Below are positions 42,258-53,449 of a stretch of 64,000 bases of DNA, piece by piece. The stretch spans positions 20,404,004 to 20,468,003 of the forward strand of contig OX453283.1 of assembly GCA_949710005.1 (NCBI GenBank), read 5' to 3'. A program made the translations under genes and the position numbers. The number at the start of each line of letters is the position of its first letter. Position 1 is the stretch's first letter. The notes under the pieces were generated by a model, which made no database searches, was not told where the DNA came from, and was given only the letters and a program-made list of their open reading frames with translations. This DNA is from Ricordea florida. Its lineage: Eukaryota > Cnidaria > Anthozoa > Corallimorpharia > Ricordeidae.

Positions 42258-43838
42258 CTGCCAAAAAAAAATAAAGATTCCGTAAGCACCTTTAAGAGCC
42301 AATGTCGGAAAATATCGAGAATCTCAAATCAGTTCCAAAAATTCGAATTTTGGCTGATACCACCCAAACATCCCTTTGGGGGAACTATTTCAAGAAACGA
42401 CATTAAGAAATCCCCAAGCGCTTTACATTTTGAGAATTTTAGAAAAGTTCCAAAATTCGCAAAAAATACATTTTTTAATTCGGGAAACGGGTGCATATTT
42501 CAACATATTTCAACGAAACAGTACAAGCGGGCAAAAGCTCCTATTGACATGATATTACTCATGTATTTAGCAGACATCCACAGCTTCAAGACCCCGTAAA
42601 AAGGTTTTGCAAAATAACTATTTTAACATAGTTTCTGGCTTTTATTGTGTGCGCTCTGATTGTGTGTTGTTTTGGTAGTCAAAATAACGCCCAACTTCAA
42701 CCGTCAAAAGTTGATCCTGGTATGTCACAAATTGAAAAAACTACTATACCAAACGAAAGAACTGTTATTTTTTTTATTACACCTGAAGTTTTAGCTCTGC
42801 GAATTTAAACACGTGCGAGTAATAAAATTTCAACTTGTGCCCCCCAAGTCGCCTGTCCGCGACAAGAACGGGAATGTAAACAAAGGAAAACATATGCAAA
42901 TCGAGGAGAAAATCATACGGAAGTTATGACTTACCCCTCAAAGCGCAAAAAATTGATCGAATTCTGTTACCTTAACAGGTATTTCTATCTGAGAGACTAA
43001 TAAAACGAAATTATCCGTCCAATAATAATAAAAAAGCTATAAAAAGGACTGGAGGGCTAGGGTCATGAAGTCGCCTCGGATGCATCAGAACTCGTGTGTA
43101 TGGTTCCGGAGGTAAAAAAGCTTCTAAAAAAGCTTTCAAAATGCACCATGGAGCAAGCAAACAATCTCAGTAAAAATAGACTGATATTTTGAGGTATGAT
43201 AGAAATGAACCATTGTAAGTTTATTTTTACAATTAAATAAAATGACAGAGGAGCGCCGGCCATCGACAGTTCGATTTTAAATGGTCCGTCCCTTGGCTAT
43301 CGTACTCAATGTTAAGTCCAAAAAACCGAAACAAGATTCAACGAACTAAAACATATATTAAAATAATCTTTAAAAAGTATAATGCTGACTTGAGAATTAG
43401 ATTTCCCGCATCGCAAAGTTTTAGTTATGTAAATATCAGGAATGTTATTTACTTAGTGATCTTATGTTGTGTTACATGCTCCAAGTTCCACAGGAGAAGA
43501 GTAAAACCCTCCGTCTTGTTTATACATTTCATAAAAAAAGACTAACTTATTTATTTACTAGAACTATAGATAGGAAGTTAATAATCCTCCCATAAACACA
43601 GAAAACGAAGAAGCCAATTCATCTCGTTTTTGGTGTTGTGTTACCTGTCACATTTTACCTTGCTTTGATCTTCACTTTCCAGTCGATTTCTGGTAATCTG
43701 GGGGATTCTGAATGTGATAAATAATAGGCGTATTTGTCATATAACTTTTCACAAATACTACATGTAGGTAAGTGCTGCAGAGCGTGTAGAAGATTTAATG
43801 CCATGAAAACATAACCTATCAAAATAACATTTTCTAAC
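42258..43838 (-). other. First intron of the DUF6589 gene, no other gene seen
   Basis: AT-rich, with only short frames. No insertion with clear ends was found. Confidence 0.45.
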
Positions 43839-44232
43839 CTCAAACTCCTTTTCTGTCGCTTGATCAGCGCGCGCGGAGACAAAACTGAGACCACGACGAC
43901 TAGACTTCACTTTATCGTCCTTGGAACTCTTCAGAGTTCGAGGCGCAGACGGCGACACTTCGATGCATCTTTTCACCCTTTCCGTGTTTTCAAACAAACT
44001 TTGACACTGAGCGATCATAGTCTTGAAAGCCATAAAATTATTTAGTCGTCTCTCACAAGACCTACATAACAGATGTGGCAATAATTCATGGCGTCGCAAA
44101 GGACTACCGTGAACGTCCTCGGCCGGGTGCAACATCTGACACGGAGCTACACAGCCTACAGCAACTTGGATTTACGCTAGCGGACGATATGTATCTTTTT
44201 TTCGGCGTTTGGGATTGACTTCTACTTGACAT
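43839..44232 (-). pseudogene. DUF6589 gene, first exon with ZAD-like zinc finger, frameshifted
   Basis: ATG 44232 begins MSSRSQSQTPKKRYISSASV, basic and serine-rich. It is followed by the first cysteine pair (CCRLCSSVSD). A frameshift around 44100-44140 separates this from the second pair (LLCRSCERRLNNFMAFK). Together they have the C-x2-C...C-x2-C layout of a ZAD-like finger. The exon continues RRGLSFVSARADQATEKEF and ends at donor GAG|GTTAGA (43839/43838), phase 0. Confidence 0.6.
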
Positions 44233-44382
44233 TGCCAGACCGCAACAGATTTGCTGACACGTGGAACGTGATTTTGTTTTGGATACAACACTTTCCGAAC
44301 ACCCTGAGCTCAGTGGAGACAAATTTCACACTAAGGCGCCCCTCCCTCAAAGTATTTGTTTGTTATCTCCCAGATTCTGGGA

Positions 44383-44466
44383 GACACATGACCAGCCTGT
44401 GCCAGGGTCTCTCTTCTCTCGCTCTGGGGGGGGCGGGGAGAGAGAGACCCTGGGAACGAGGTTGCC
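44383..44466. repeat. Hairpin-forming repeat, copy B
   Basis: Inverted relative of 20238-20326. Internal complementarity (CCAGGGTCTCTC with GAGAGAGACCCTGG) predicts a strong hairpin with a G-rich loop. Confidence 0.65.
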
Positions 44467-44504
44467 ATCTTGCTCTGGGTAGGTCCTGGTGCCTTTCAAA
44501 TGCC

Positions 44505-45321
44505 TCATCCTTCACCAGTATGCGTATCTCGGCTCCACTTTACCACAACTTCTCTGCGGACGAATAGATTGACAAGAGGATTATAATGGCAGGTGCAATG
44601 CTTGCCTGCCTCACGAACCCAAAGTGCACCAACCCCAAGCTGGGGGTAACAACAGAGATGGTAGTGTACAATGCCTGTATAATAAGCACACAACTGTGTG
44701 ACAGCAAAACATGAAGAACGTATACCAGACAAGAGAGAAGACCAAATACCTTTTGCCAGCCACAGACAAGTCTCTGTTAACTCTACTTCCCCTTCCCCTT
44801 TCAATGTGGTCATCACTGACATTAATTCCAATCTTGGCGTTGTCTGCGGCTTCAGTGGGGAAACTCTCATTTTTGACATCAGAAGCGTGACATAGAAGGC
44901 TCTGAAGACCTCACACACAAGATAAACTACGGCACAATATGCCTTCTTGCGGGCATCACCGAATCCATGTAACAAGCAATTAATTTGACCTTGGGGCACT
45001 TTCAAAACACATCGCGGTACACAAATCTCTTCTACGCTCCTAAGGTCATTAATCCATCCAAGCAAATGCCTTTTCTCTTCACCACCCAACGTTTCTAGCG
45101 CATATCTTTTGGAAAAGAATTTTCATGCTAACAAGTACTGCACTCACTATTCCTAGGAGATCATACAAAGCTGCTATGACCTTATGAATGGTTCGTTTGG
45201 TCACGCTCAACTCATCAGCTGTTTTTACAAGTTCTGAAAATTCCATCACGAATAAACCCTCTTCGGAATTCCACGGCAATTCCATGGCCACTACCTCAGA
45301 TGGGTATCCCTTGCCGTGCAA
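44505..45321 (-). pseudogene. BEL/Pao retrotransposon polymerase fragment
   Basis: Two minus-strand frames, 45079-45321 and 44505-45089. The first reads VTKRTIHKVIAALYDLLGIV and SMKILFQKICARNVGW. The second reads WINDLRSVEEICVPRC, LLHGFGDARKKAYCAVVYLV and RVSPLKPQTTPRLELMS. These are the connection and RNase H parts of BEL/Pao polyproteins. The downstream portion is further decayed. No LTRs or integrase are recognisable nearby. Confidence 0.75.
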
Positions 45322-45732
45322 GGTATTGCAGTGACTCGATTACTTTGGCAAGACAATGACGATTTTGTGTTCTGACGTATTGTGCATTGCTGTTGGATGC
45401 ATCAGTGATGTTACGGTTAGTTTTTGGAAGAACAATCTCACAGTCAACAGCGAGTTTATGGCATTCCGAAGTTTGATGATCCTTGAATTTTAGGAGTGCT
45501 TTCTTCCAGTTCGAAAAGCCATTGGATTTAAATGCCTGTTCAGTGTTTTTGGCAGATGCTAAGTTACCTTTGAGATACTGGTTCGAGCAAAAAAAACTGT
45601 TATTTTTTGAAAGAGAAGAGGTTGATAGTTTTCTGCGTTCATTGTGCTTTTTATTTTTTGTTTGTGTTCTATGTGATTTTTGATTTTCCCGTACTTTTAT
45701 TTTCGCTGTCTGTGTTGGCAGTGTTAGAACAT
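45322..45732. other. Spacer, no gene seen
   Basis: AT-rich; a 66-codon plus-strand frame has no features. Confidence 0.5.
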
Positions 45733-46074
45733 TCAGTGAACAGACGTGTACTTTTCAACATCTTTATTGTTTACAACTTCGTTTAATGTTGAAGGTAGTG
45801 TATACACATTTTCAGAATCTATTCCTAGTACAGCTGCTAGATTTTTAACACTGATGTCTGCTGGTAGTGGATTAGGTTTGGATTTGTTGTTTAAGCCTCT
45901 CTCTGGAGTGCCTTTTCGGAGAAGTTTTCCTTTTTCTTTTTCACGGTATTCAAATTTAGAAACGATTCTTTCAATAATTTTTACTCGGCGACGATCTCGT
46001 GCTAATCTTTCTTGAATATCTCGGAGATCATCTTGCTGGGATGTACTTCCAGGACAAGTGAAATCGGTTTCCAC
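45733..46074 (-). CDS. Hypothetical charged protein belonging to the dispersed repeat
   Basis: 113 codons from ATG 46074. Begins METDFTCPGSTSQQDDLRDI and continues with a basic helical stretch (ERLARDRRRVKIIERIVSKF). A related beginning is legible in the other repeat copy near 12735-12790 on the same strand, where the frame is broken. No known family. Two related copies suggest a repeat-encoded gene. Confidence 0.4.
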   Translation of the reverse strand: METDFTCPGSTSQQDDLRDIQERLARDRRRVKIIERIVSKFEYREKEKGKLLRKGTPERGLNNKSKPNPLPADISVKNLAAVLGIDSENVYTLPSTLNEVVNNKDVEKYTSVH

Positions 46075-46331
46075 AAAATTTACATTACTTTCAAAAAGGC
46101 ATCACCGAATTCGAATGGCGGAAATTCAGCAGTTCTCAAGTGCGCTACTATTGCCAGGTAACCTGGCCTGCGAACAGACACCTTTAAAATATAGATATAT
46201 ATATATAAATATATATACATATATAAAAACTCTCGGCTCTATTTACTCGGGCTTGCGAGCCACGTGGTCTGACCGAAGGCGACACGATTAGTAAGATTGC
46301 TACGCTCGGCCTTCGGCCTCGCTTCGCGAGG
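46022..46331. repeat. Dispersed repeat, copy B (partner at 12735-13240)
   Basis: Same block order and orientation as copy A. Ends with two consecutive hairpins with TTCG loops: GGCCTTCGGCC and CTCGCTTCGCGAG (about 46307-46331). Confidence 0.7.
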
Positions 46332-46847
46332 AAATGGATTCAGCTTTCATATTTAACCAGAACAATGCAGAATTTGAAACCACTTATTATAATCTACACA
46401 TAGCTATTAGTCAATTACATGAAATTTTATTATATCAGAAATTGTTGCAATGCTCCCTGCATGCTTCTGGGAGGTTTATATTAATATGTATATATTTTAT
46501 CATTTTCAATGCTAAAACAATAAAACTATCATAATCAGTTAACTTTTACTTACCACATTTATGTAAAACTATCCCTCAGAACACCAAAGTCTCTTTCTTA
46601 TGAAGATTTAGAAACTGATTTATTGATTCATGAGGTTTTGCAAGCAAGAATCAACTACAAAATCTTCTGCTGTATAGCGTTGAATATAAAATGTTATGGT
46701 AGCTTTTTGGTTTTTCAAGTTATAGTCCACAATAAAAGGAGAGTTGTGAGAAACTACCACAGCTGACCTGCCTTTGTAAACTGACGTCAGCTTTCCTTTT
46801 GACTTCGGCTGTTGATTGAAGTGTCTCTTTCTCAGAAAATCCTGACC
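46332..46847. other. AT-rich spacer, no gene seen
   Basis: No convincing frame or repeat boundary. Confidence 0.5.
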
Positions 46848-47318
46848 TTAGAATCGCCTTGGAGAAAATATTTTTGCCACGGTTTCCATCTTAGACAATG
46901 TGAAAGTGATCTTTGATTTTTTTTCATCTAATTTAACTTCTCCACCATAGCCTCTAAATAAGACAGTAATGTGATGAAATATTTGCCATGGAATAAAGAA
47001 AACTACAGGGCTTACAAGCGAAGTTGCTTTGGAGCGACTTAGCTTAGAAGCAATCTGCTTTCCAATTTCAAGGAGGTAGCTGTCCACCAGTGGACCACAG
47101 AGCTCCAGTTTGTTGCCAACAACCTCCTCGAGTCCGCTATTCATTTTTCCCATACCATAGTTTGGTTGCCGTCAAGCCCGCCTGACTGCCTTTATCCAAA
47201 CCCTCTCCAACGAAAACTTCATTTCCAGTTCAGAGGTATTCCAAAATTTATTTCCCCTCTCTGAGAGCTCTGCTTGGCCTTTCAAATCAAACACTACCTG
47301 ACTCAAATTAGCTGCCAT
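46848..47318 (-). pseudogene. Unassigned protein with one in-frame TGA
   Basis: ATG 47318-47316 opens MAANLSQVVFDLKGQAELSE and runs 48 codons to TGA 47174-47172. The same frame then continues through LELCGPLVDSYLLEIGKQIA and FFIPWQIFHHITVLFRGYGG to 46848, 156 sense and stop codons together. The text looks like a normal host protein with no low complexity. No family is recognised. The single stop may be a mutated arginine codon (CGA to TGA), which is speculative. Confidence 0.45.
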
Positions 47319-47540
47319 TTTGTTTTCAAAAATCCAAAATTCTTCTACACGTTGTGATTACCGCTGGCAATTACGTGCTCACACTTCCGGGAGGAAAACA
47401 CGTAGCAACAAACCACCGTGTTTTGGTGAACGCCTCACTTCACAGCTTTAAATAAGGCACGTACATTTCATCTATAAGACAATAGAAAAAGGTTGCTTGG
47501 TATTTTTCGAAACTTGCATCAACATGATGGAGGAGAAAAA

Positions 47541-47710
47541 GAATAAGAGAAGTATATTTTTAAAGAAAACCACGCTTACTATTTGTTGTTAAGTACTTGG
47601 CAAACTTTTCATTTAGGCTAATTAATGGCCTTGAAATCTTAGACGAATAAGAATAAGAGAAGTATTTTTTTAAAGAAAACCACGCTTACTATTTGTTGTT
47701 ACGTACTTGG
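47541..47710. repeat. Direct repeat of 60 bp (47541-47600, 47651-47710)
   Basis: GAATAAGAGAAGTAT...TACTTGG occurs twice, 110 bp apart, with two mismatches in 60 bp. Confidence 0.85.
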
Positions 47711-47838
47711 AATTCCAATCCAATGACCACTGTTGTCAAGAGTTCTGTCCCTCTACACACTGTTAAACGTTTGTCAGAGCTGAGCTCCTGGTTACAAAGA
47801 AAGATGAGAAGGAATACAAGGTGCACCATATGAAGAAG

Positions 47839-48950
47839 TTAATTGCCACTGGAGATAAGTCTTTGGTCTTCTATTTTGCTTTTGAGGTTATCCTGAGTCA
47901 CCGGCACTGGTTCTGCCGTTGGGTTCTGAGGGGTGGGGTCCGGTGTTGGTTGTTGTTCTACTGGCTGGACCGCCTCAACCAGCAAACCATCCTCGTCCAG
48001 TATCGGCTCTGCATCATCATCTTCAGACAGCGCCAGGTCCTCTTCTAACTTAACAGACGGGGCAGCGGGACGGGACCCAGCGCCCTCAGTGCTAGGGTTA
48101 GTGCTCGGAGTCACTGGCTAATAACTCCCCAACCCACCCCCCGGGACAATTCTGCGCAAAGTGCTCATCAGAACGGCATATCGAACATAATGTGGGTGCT
48201 GGACAGTCGCTACTTTCGTGGCCCAGCGCATCGCAATTATAGCAGATGCGCTCCGGGCACACCTGGGCAAAATGACCCAGCCGGTGTCATCTCCGGCATG
48301 TCGGCGGTTGGCCGTCATACTGGAAATGCACCAGCCGGCACCCGAAACGAATATAACTTGGGATATGCTGGCGGATCCTAACTCGATAATGTCTCCGGCC
48401 GGTATAAATACGTTTATTGAAATGGTACCGGCCATGGCGACGATGGAGACATCACAAAATGGCTCAAGACGTTGTACTATCGCTATATCTGATAGCTCAA
48501 AAGGAGCATCATAAATGGTGAGAAAAGCTAATGACCTATCAATATCCTGAATAGCATACGAAAGTGTCCTGATTTGGAGCAAGTTAATCCGAATAAACCG
48601 TTCCTTTGCTCGAACCGTGTGGAAGGTAATTTCCACATTTCCATTCATCAGCCTTTGCATACATTCAACCTCGTTCGGCCCAATTCCTGCTGCTGTTAAA
48701 GCTTCATATGCATTTTCCGCCGTCGTAGCCCTTGAGGTACAAAATATCGCTGTACGCGGGCGCTTGGGGAGCTCATAATCACGCCGAACCGCACGCCCCT
48801 CACACGTGGTGCAGGTGCTGGAGTTCTACGTGCAGCCAAATCTGCATATGTTGGGGCGTTGTCGTTTGAAGTTTCTTCCCCATTTTCAACATTCGTATTC
48901 CCGGGGTTTTCCACCACATAAACTCCGTCAACCACACTTCCATTCGGTAC
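47839..48950 (-). pseudogene. LINE ORF1-like protein with three zinc knuckles
   Basis: Spread over three frames because of two frameshifts (near 48700 and 48370). N-terminal part APTYADLAARRTPAPAPRV, a middle with NVEITFHTVRAKERFIRI, then three CCHC knuckles: CRRCHRLGHFAQVC, CYNCDALGHESSDC and CSICRSDEHFAQNC. An acidic, proline-rich tail follows (EEDLALSEDDDAEPI). This is the layout of ORF1 (gag-like) RNA-binding proteins of Tx1/I-type LINEs. No reverse transcriptase is attached. Confidence 0.6.
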
Positions 48951-49389
48951 TTAGGGTCTCCATATACTTTCACCATCAGTTACATTGCGGCCCGCTTTCT
49001 CAGGACGCACCGTTTATCTACCAGACATGACTTGACTTTCAATCAACATTTCAACTTCACCATCACTCGACATAGCGTTTACAGCCGCAATCTTGAGAAA
49101 TAAATCTAATGTTCCGCCGCGACAGCCAACGGAAAAACACACAACCGAACGCAAAACAAACTTGCTCCGGTATCCAAAAAACAGAGAGCTCGAATCAAGG
49201 GTCCGACCTGAACAGATACTTTTTTTTAACGTCCATTCTTTATTTATGTACAAAATCAGAAGTTTACAATTGAAAAGATGATTGGAATAGAGCTACAATG
49301 ATTAGAAATCAGGGAAATCAGAAACTAAGTACAATTGTAAGTAACAGATTTTTTTTTTGGACAGGGGGTTCGGTGAAAAAACGCTACAG
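48951..49389. other. Spacer, probable LINE 5' leader remnant
   Basis: No gene recognised. The 79-codon minus frame at 49014-49253 may be untranslated leader of the ORF1-like gene. Confidence 0.35.
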
Positions 49390-49439
49390 CTACAAAGGGG
49401 TCCGGTTACAAAATACACCAAGACTAATACCTAATAAAC

Positions 49440-49900
49440 AATATGTCAATAAAAAATAGTGTCCCAATCTTGTGTCAAAGTTCCAATAAATTGATGTCCT
49501 ATAAACTGTGTCCTGAGCAACGTTCCAAGAACTGATTCCAATAAAAAGCTTGCAACAAACTGAGAGCCGTAATCTAGTTCCAAATAAGCGAAGTTCCACT
49601 AAACTGCCAATATCCTTTATGTCGAAAAATCCAATAATATAGGGGTCCATAATCCAATGTGTTCCAAAATGAATGTTCCCAAAAATCGTGATACCAATAA
49701 TCCAAAATCTTCATAAAACTCCAATAATCCTGTTTTCCAGTACTACTCGTACTGAGATCCAAAATCCAATAACCATAACCAAAATCTGAGTAGCGAGCCA
49801 AATGCGTACCGTAATGAAAACCTACGACCGGAACATACCAGGTACGTTCCACCAAAAACGTAACTCTCCAAAAAACTAAGTGAACCAACAAATCTAAAGA
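49440..49900. repeat. Degenerate GTTCCAATA-type tandem region
   Basis: Variants of TTCCAATAA/TTCCAAAA/CCAATAATCC recur every 15-25 bp for about 450 bp. It follows the LINE reverse transcriptase fragment directly and gives an artificial extension of its frame. Confidence 0.5.
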
Positions 49901-50205
49901 AAAAATCCTAGGAACACTTCCCGTGACCCCCGACATCACAGGATGCTTACGGAGGTTCGCGGCCAGAACCTCAATGGAAATGACATAGAGGAGTGGAGAA
50001 AGGGGACAGCCCTGCCTCACACCCTGACAAAGAAAAAAGAAGGGAGACAGGAAACCGTTAATAGAGACCGTGCTGCGGATGCTAGAATAGAGAAGAGAAA
50101 CCCATTTACAGAAGGATGGGCCGAAACCCATACACTTCAGGGTTCTGTGCAGGAAAGACCAGTTGACACGGAGGTGGAGAGTCCGCGGCTTCCACATGGT
50201 GTTCT
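49900..50205 (-). pseudogene. LINE reverse transcriptase fragment
   Basis: Reads VNWSFLHRTLKCMGFGPSFC, FLCQGVRQGCPLSPLLYVIS and IEVLAANLRKHPVMSGV, the central reverse transcriptase motifs before the YADD box. Its upstream end overlaps the end of the ORF1-like frame at 50106, so everything between ORF1 and the middle of the reverse transcriptase is deleted. Confidence 0.65.
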
Positions 50206-50882
50206 TCCAATTGCGTAGCCACATGGTCATTGGACAAAAGAGGGACGTCCTCGTTGAGGGGGGCCACGACAGTGCCCCACGCTTTCTTACAATTGCGAGC
50301 AGTATGTCCCGGGTTATGGCACCTCAAACATAGACCTTTAAGGTGGCAGGTGGAACCCTTATGGCCCTTTTCCTTACATATCCCACATTGAAGGGGTTGG
50401 CCCCTATACCACACCTTGATCTGATACCCATGAACTAACAAGTCCCTATTTATTTCTTTATGGACAACCATCTTCACTACCCTGGACCCGGTGCAAATTT
50501 CAGGGAAGGCGACGTAATGCTGATGGGTAACAGACAATACGTCACCATAGGAAGAAAAGGCCGCCCTCCAATAATCATTGGGGGCCTCATAAGGATGATA
50601 GTGCACTTGCACATTTGTGGGCCTAGGTCCCCCACCCACTATGGGGCACCACATTCCAAAGAGATGAACCCCAGAGTTGGATTCAGCTGCTTTCTTCTCC
50701 TCCCCAGAGGAGAAGGTCATGCCAATGTCTCCCAAAGGGAGAAGCTGAATCGACTCTACTGTATGCGCGCTAAACACATTCTTAACGGCAGGAATAACGT
50801 CCTCCCGACCCTTATCTTTTAATTTAGCGCCGCAGCACAGGATAGTAGTGTGGCAGAAATGATCCTCGAAAAACGGCAGCAC
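50206..50882 (-). pseudogene. LINE ORF1 with two zinc knuckles
   Basis: The frame is open from the start at 50882 (not necessarily ATG). Contains DVIPAVKNVFSAHTVESIQL, VQVHYHPYEAPNDYWRAAFS, and knuckles CGICKEKGHKGSTC and CLRCHNPGHTARNC. A RNA-binding ORF1 protein of a Tx1-like LINE. It ends by running into reverse transcriptase sequence (49900-50205) in another frame, which marks an internal deletion. Confidence 0.65.
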
Positions 50883-51854
50883 TCACAAAATAAATATAGA
50901 AAAAAGGGAAAAGACTAACTATCTAGCTAATAAAGTACTAATATGAAGTAGAAAAAGCCGGCACATAGGCTATATACAACCCCGGCCGGGAAAAAGCCCT
51001 GCAGACCATCCGGCCGCAACCTGAACCAGGTCACGGACCAAAACGGCCGGCAAGGCAAGCGGCTAACCCTGGGTTATGTCAGGCGTACCTGACAAGCATT
51101 CCTCCCCAGGAGGGTCACCGCAAAAATTGGAAAGCTATATAAAAAAATTCACCACTAGTGTGGGAAAGCCAGAAATTATACTTACGTCTTCTATGCGCTG
51201 ATACCAGCCAGAAATTGAACCCCAGAAGGATGCGAGGGTGATAAACTTACCAGGACCGCAGAACCACCTAACGCGCCCTAGAGACCCGCGTCAGGTAAGT
51301 ATGAGTGTTTTTACGAACGATGATAGCGAAACAACTCACCACGAAACAACTCTTTTTTTTTTGCTTAACTCGATTGCTTATTTAAAGATCAAGTGTTTAC
51401 AATTATACAGAGAGAATGATTGGAATCAAAATACTATGATTACAAAATCAAAAATCAGTGAAAAGAAAACAATTACAATGTTTGTAAGCGCGGGAACTTC
51501 CTGCTCGAGCGGCCCTGGGGCGGATTATCATGCGGTCTAGAAAAACGTGGGGAAGGGCCCGCTTGAGTGCCTCTAAGGGGCTATAATTACATTAGGAATT
51601 GCTAATTATATTTATGTTAAAAATAGAAGGGTAAAAGGATCGCTATGGGAACGTGTGATTGTTGTTTAACGTCGGCGACACAACGGGAAAGCAGAGGTAA
51701 ACTGGAAAAATAAAACACGGCTACACAGACTCAGGCAAAAGGCCTGAGGCATTGGTTTCAGGGAGCGGACTCCAACACGACCCGATGGTCGGCATAACGC
51801 CAGCAACAAGGCTGGGAAAACGAAAGTTGGAAAACGTAAATTGAAAGGGACATG
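50883..51854. other. Spacer with LINE leader and a possible tRNA-derived fragment
   Basis: No protein gene recognised. GC-rich 50960-51120 may be a LINE promoter region. Confidence 0.4.
51195..51285 (-). repeat. tRNA-like SINE fragment (tentative)
   Basis: On the minus strand GTTAGGTGGTT resembles an A box and GGGGTTCAATTTC a B box, about 45 bp apart. A proper acceptor stem could not be paired, so it is not called a tRNA gene. Confidence 0.3.
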
Positions 51855-53002
51855 TCAAATGAAAATATAAAGGGTAGTGTTTTGAATTTGACACAAAACA
51901 CGTTTATGTCCCCAGGTTTTTAAAAAGGTATGTGTATCGTTAAAGCAGTAGGCCGCTTGAATGCGTTGCCTAATGCGGGAAGTGATTTTACGTATTATGT
52001 CGTGGTGGCTTAGATGGGTGTTTTCGAAAGTGGAAAGGTTTCGAGCGGGCCAAATGTCGTTGAGAGTTATGTTTATAAGTGTGTGAGATACCGCATGAGC
52101 TTTAAAATCCCGGCCCGGAAGTCTGTGTTTAAAGAAAATTAACGAGGTAGAAATGTGTAGTGGAGCAGCGTAAAATTGACCTAGAATGGAAAAAAGCCAG
52201 TTGCACACCAGGGGAAATACAGTGCACTGACGTAAGGCATGGGAGAAGAATTCCACTACCCCACATCGTGCACAGCGGTCCAAAACATTAAGCCGGCACC
52301 ACGTTTTAAGATAGGCTCTTGTTTCGAGAACACCGTGCGCGAGGCACCACGCTATGTCCGCCTCCCAGTTAGTACTAAGACCACCATAAATATTAGGCCA
52401 TATATGCTGCCAGGAAAGTTGTGTATTCAGTTGCCTTTCCCAAGCCCCTGTGCAAGGCAGGGCCCAGGGAAAGGGATAAGTTAGTTTTTCGTAAAATGTT
52501 TTGACTCTGTAATTCGGAAGTGACTCGAATTCCACATTTAGATGGCTAATTGCCTTCAAAATGTCTTTGAAATGCATCGGTGGCGAGTCGCCGATGTATT
52601 TCGGATAACTGTTGGACCGTAAAAATGTCGAGTTTTTTTCGGTCCTACTTAAAACCAGACCGATCCAGTAGCGGGCGAAAAATACCCATTTGGAATTGTA
52701 TGTCAGATCTCCGACACACTGTATCCAGCGTAGTTTAAGTGCTTGGGATTTTTCGCCGCGGTTAACCACGGCTAGCCCAGCCCGAGACAGCGGGAGTTGG
52801 CACGTTGTCCTTTTAACCAACTCTGTTTTGCTGTTCCACAGAAATTCGTAAATGGCTCTAGTAATCCGAGTAAAGGCCCATTCAGGCAAAAGTAAAATGG
52901 TAGCCGTATACCAAAGACCTGAAGCGCCGAGTGAATTAATAATTAAGGCTTTGCCTTCAAGTGATCGTGTGCGTTGTTTCCAGCGGTTAAGGCGCGATTC
53001 TA
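51855..53002 (-). pseudogene. Tx1-like LINE, C-terminal part of the reverse transcriptase protein
   Basis: Open over 344 codons (52889 to 51855), and readable back to about 53002 (ESRLNRWKQRTRSLEGKALI, NSLGASGLWYTATILLLPEW). Later segments include AIYEFLWNSKTELVKRTTCQ and a cysteine-containing block (LDRCARCGVVEFFSHALRQC), the usual C-terminal Cys/His motif of this LINE group. Upstream the LINE text stops where the minisatellite-bearing repeat begins. Confidence 0.75.
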
Positions 53003-53449
53003 GGCTCTTTCTCGGTATATCAACAACTGAAATTTTGCAACCATTGAAAGCACTGAGATCTCTGTGGTTCTTGGTCCTTGGTTCTTTGGTCCTGGGACTC
53101 TGGGACTCTGGGTTTCTGGGTCTCTGGGTCTCTGGGTTTCTGGGTCTCTGGGTTTCTGGGTTTCTGGGTCTCTGGGTTTCTGGGTCTCTGGGTCTCTGGG
53201 TCTCTGGGTCTCTGGGTCTCTGGGTCTCTGGGTCTCTGGGTCTCTGGGTCTCTGGGTCTCTGGGTCTCTGGGTCTCTGGGTCTCTGGGTCTCTGGGTTTC
53301 TGGGTCTCTGGGTCTCTGGGTCTCTGGGTCTCTGGGTCTCTGGGTCTCTGGGTCTCTGGGTTTCCGGGTTTCCGAGTTTCCGGGTTTCCGGGTTTCCGGG
53401 TTTCCGGGTTTCTGGGTTACTGATTCTCTGGGTCTGTGGGTCTCTGGGT
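53003..53449 (+). repeat. Inverted bracket repeat, left copy, with 8-bp minisatellite
   Basis: A unique sequence starting GGCTCTTTCTCGGTATATCA (53003-53091) is followed by about 43 units of GGGTCTCT/GGGTTTCT up to 53449. The unique part and the start of the array match 62518 downward in inverted orientation, with about three substitutions and one unit of length difference in 115 bp. Confidence 0.9.
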
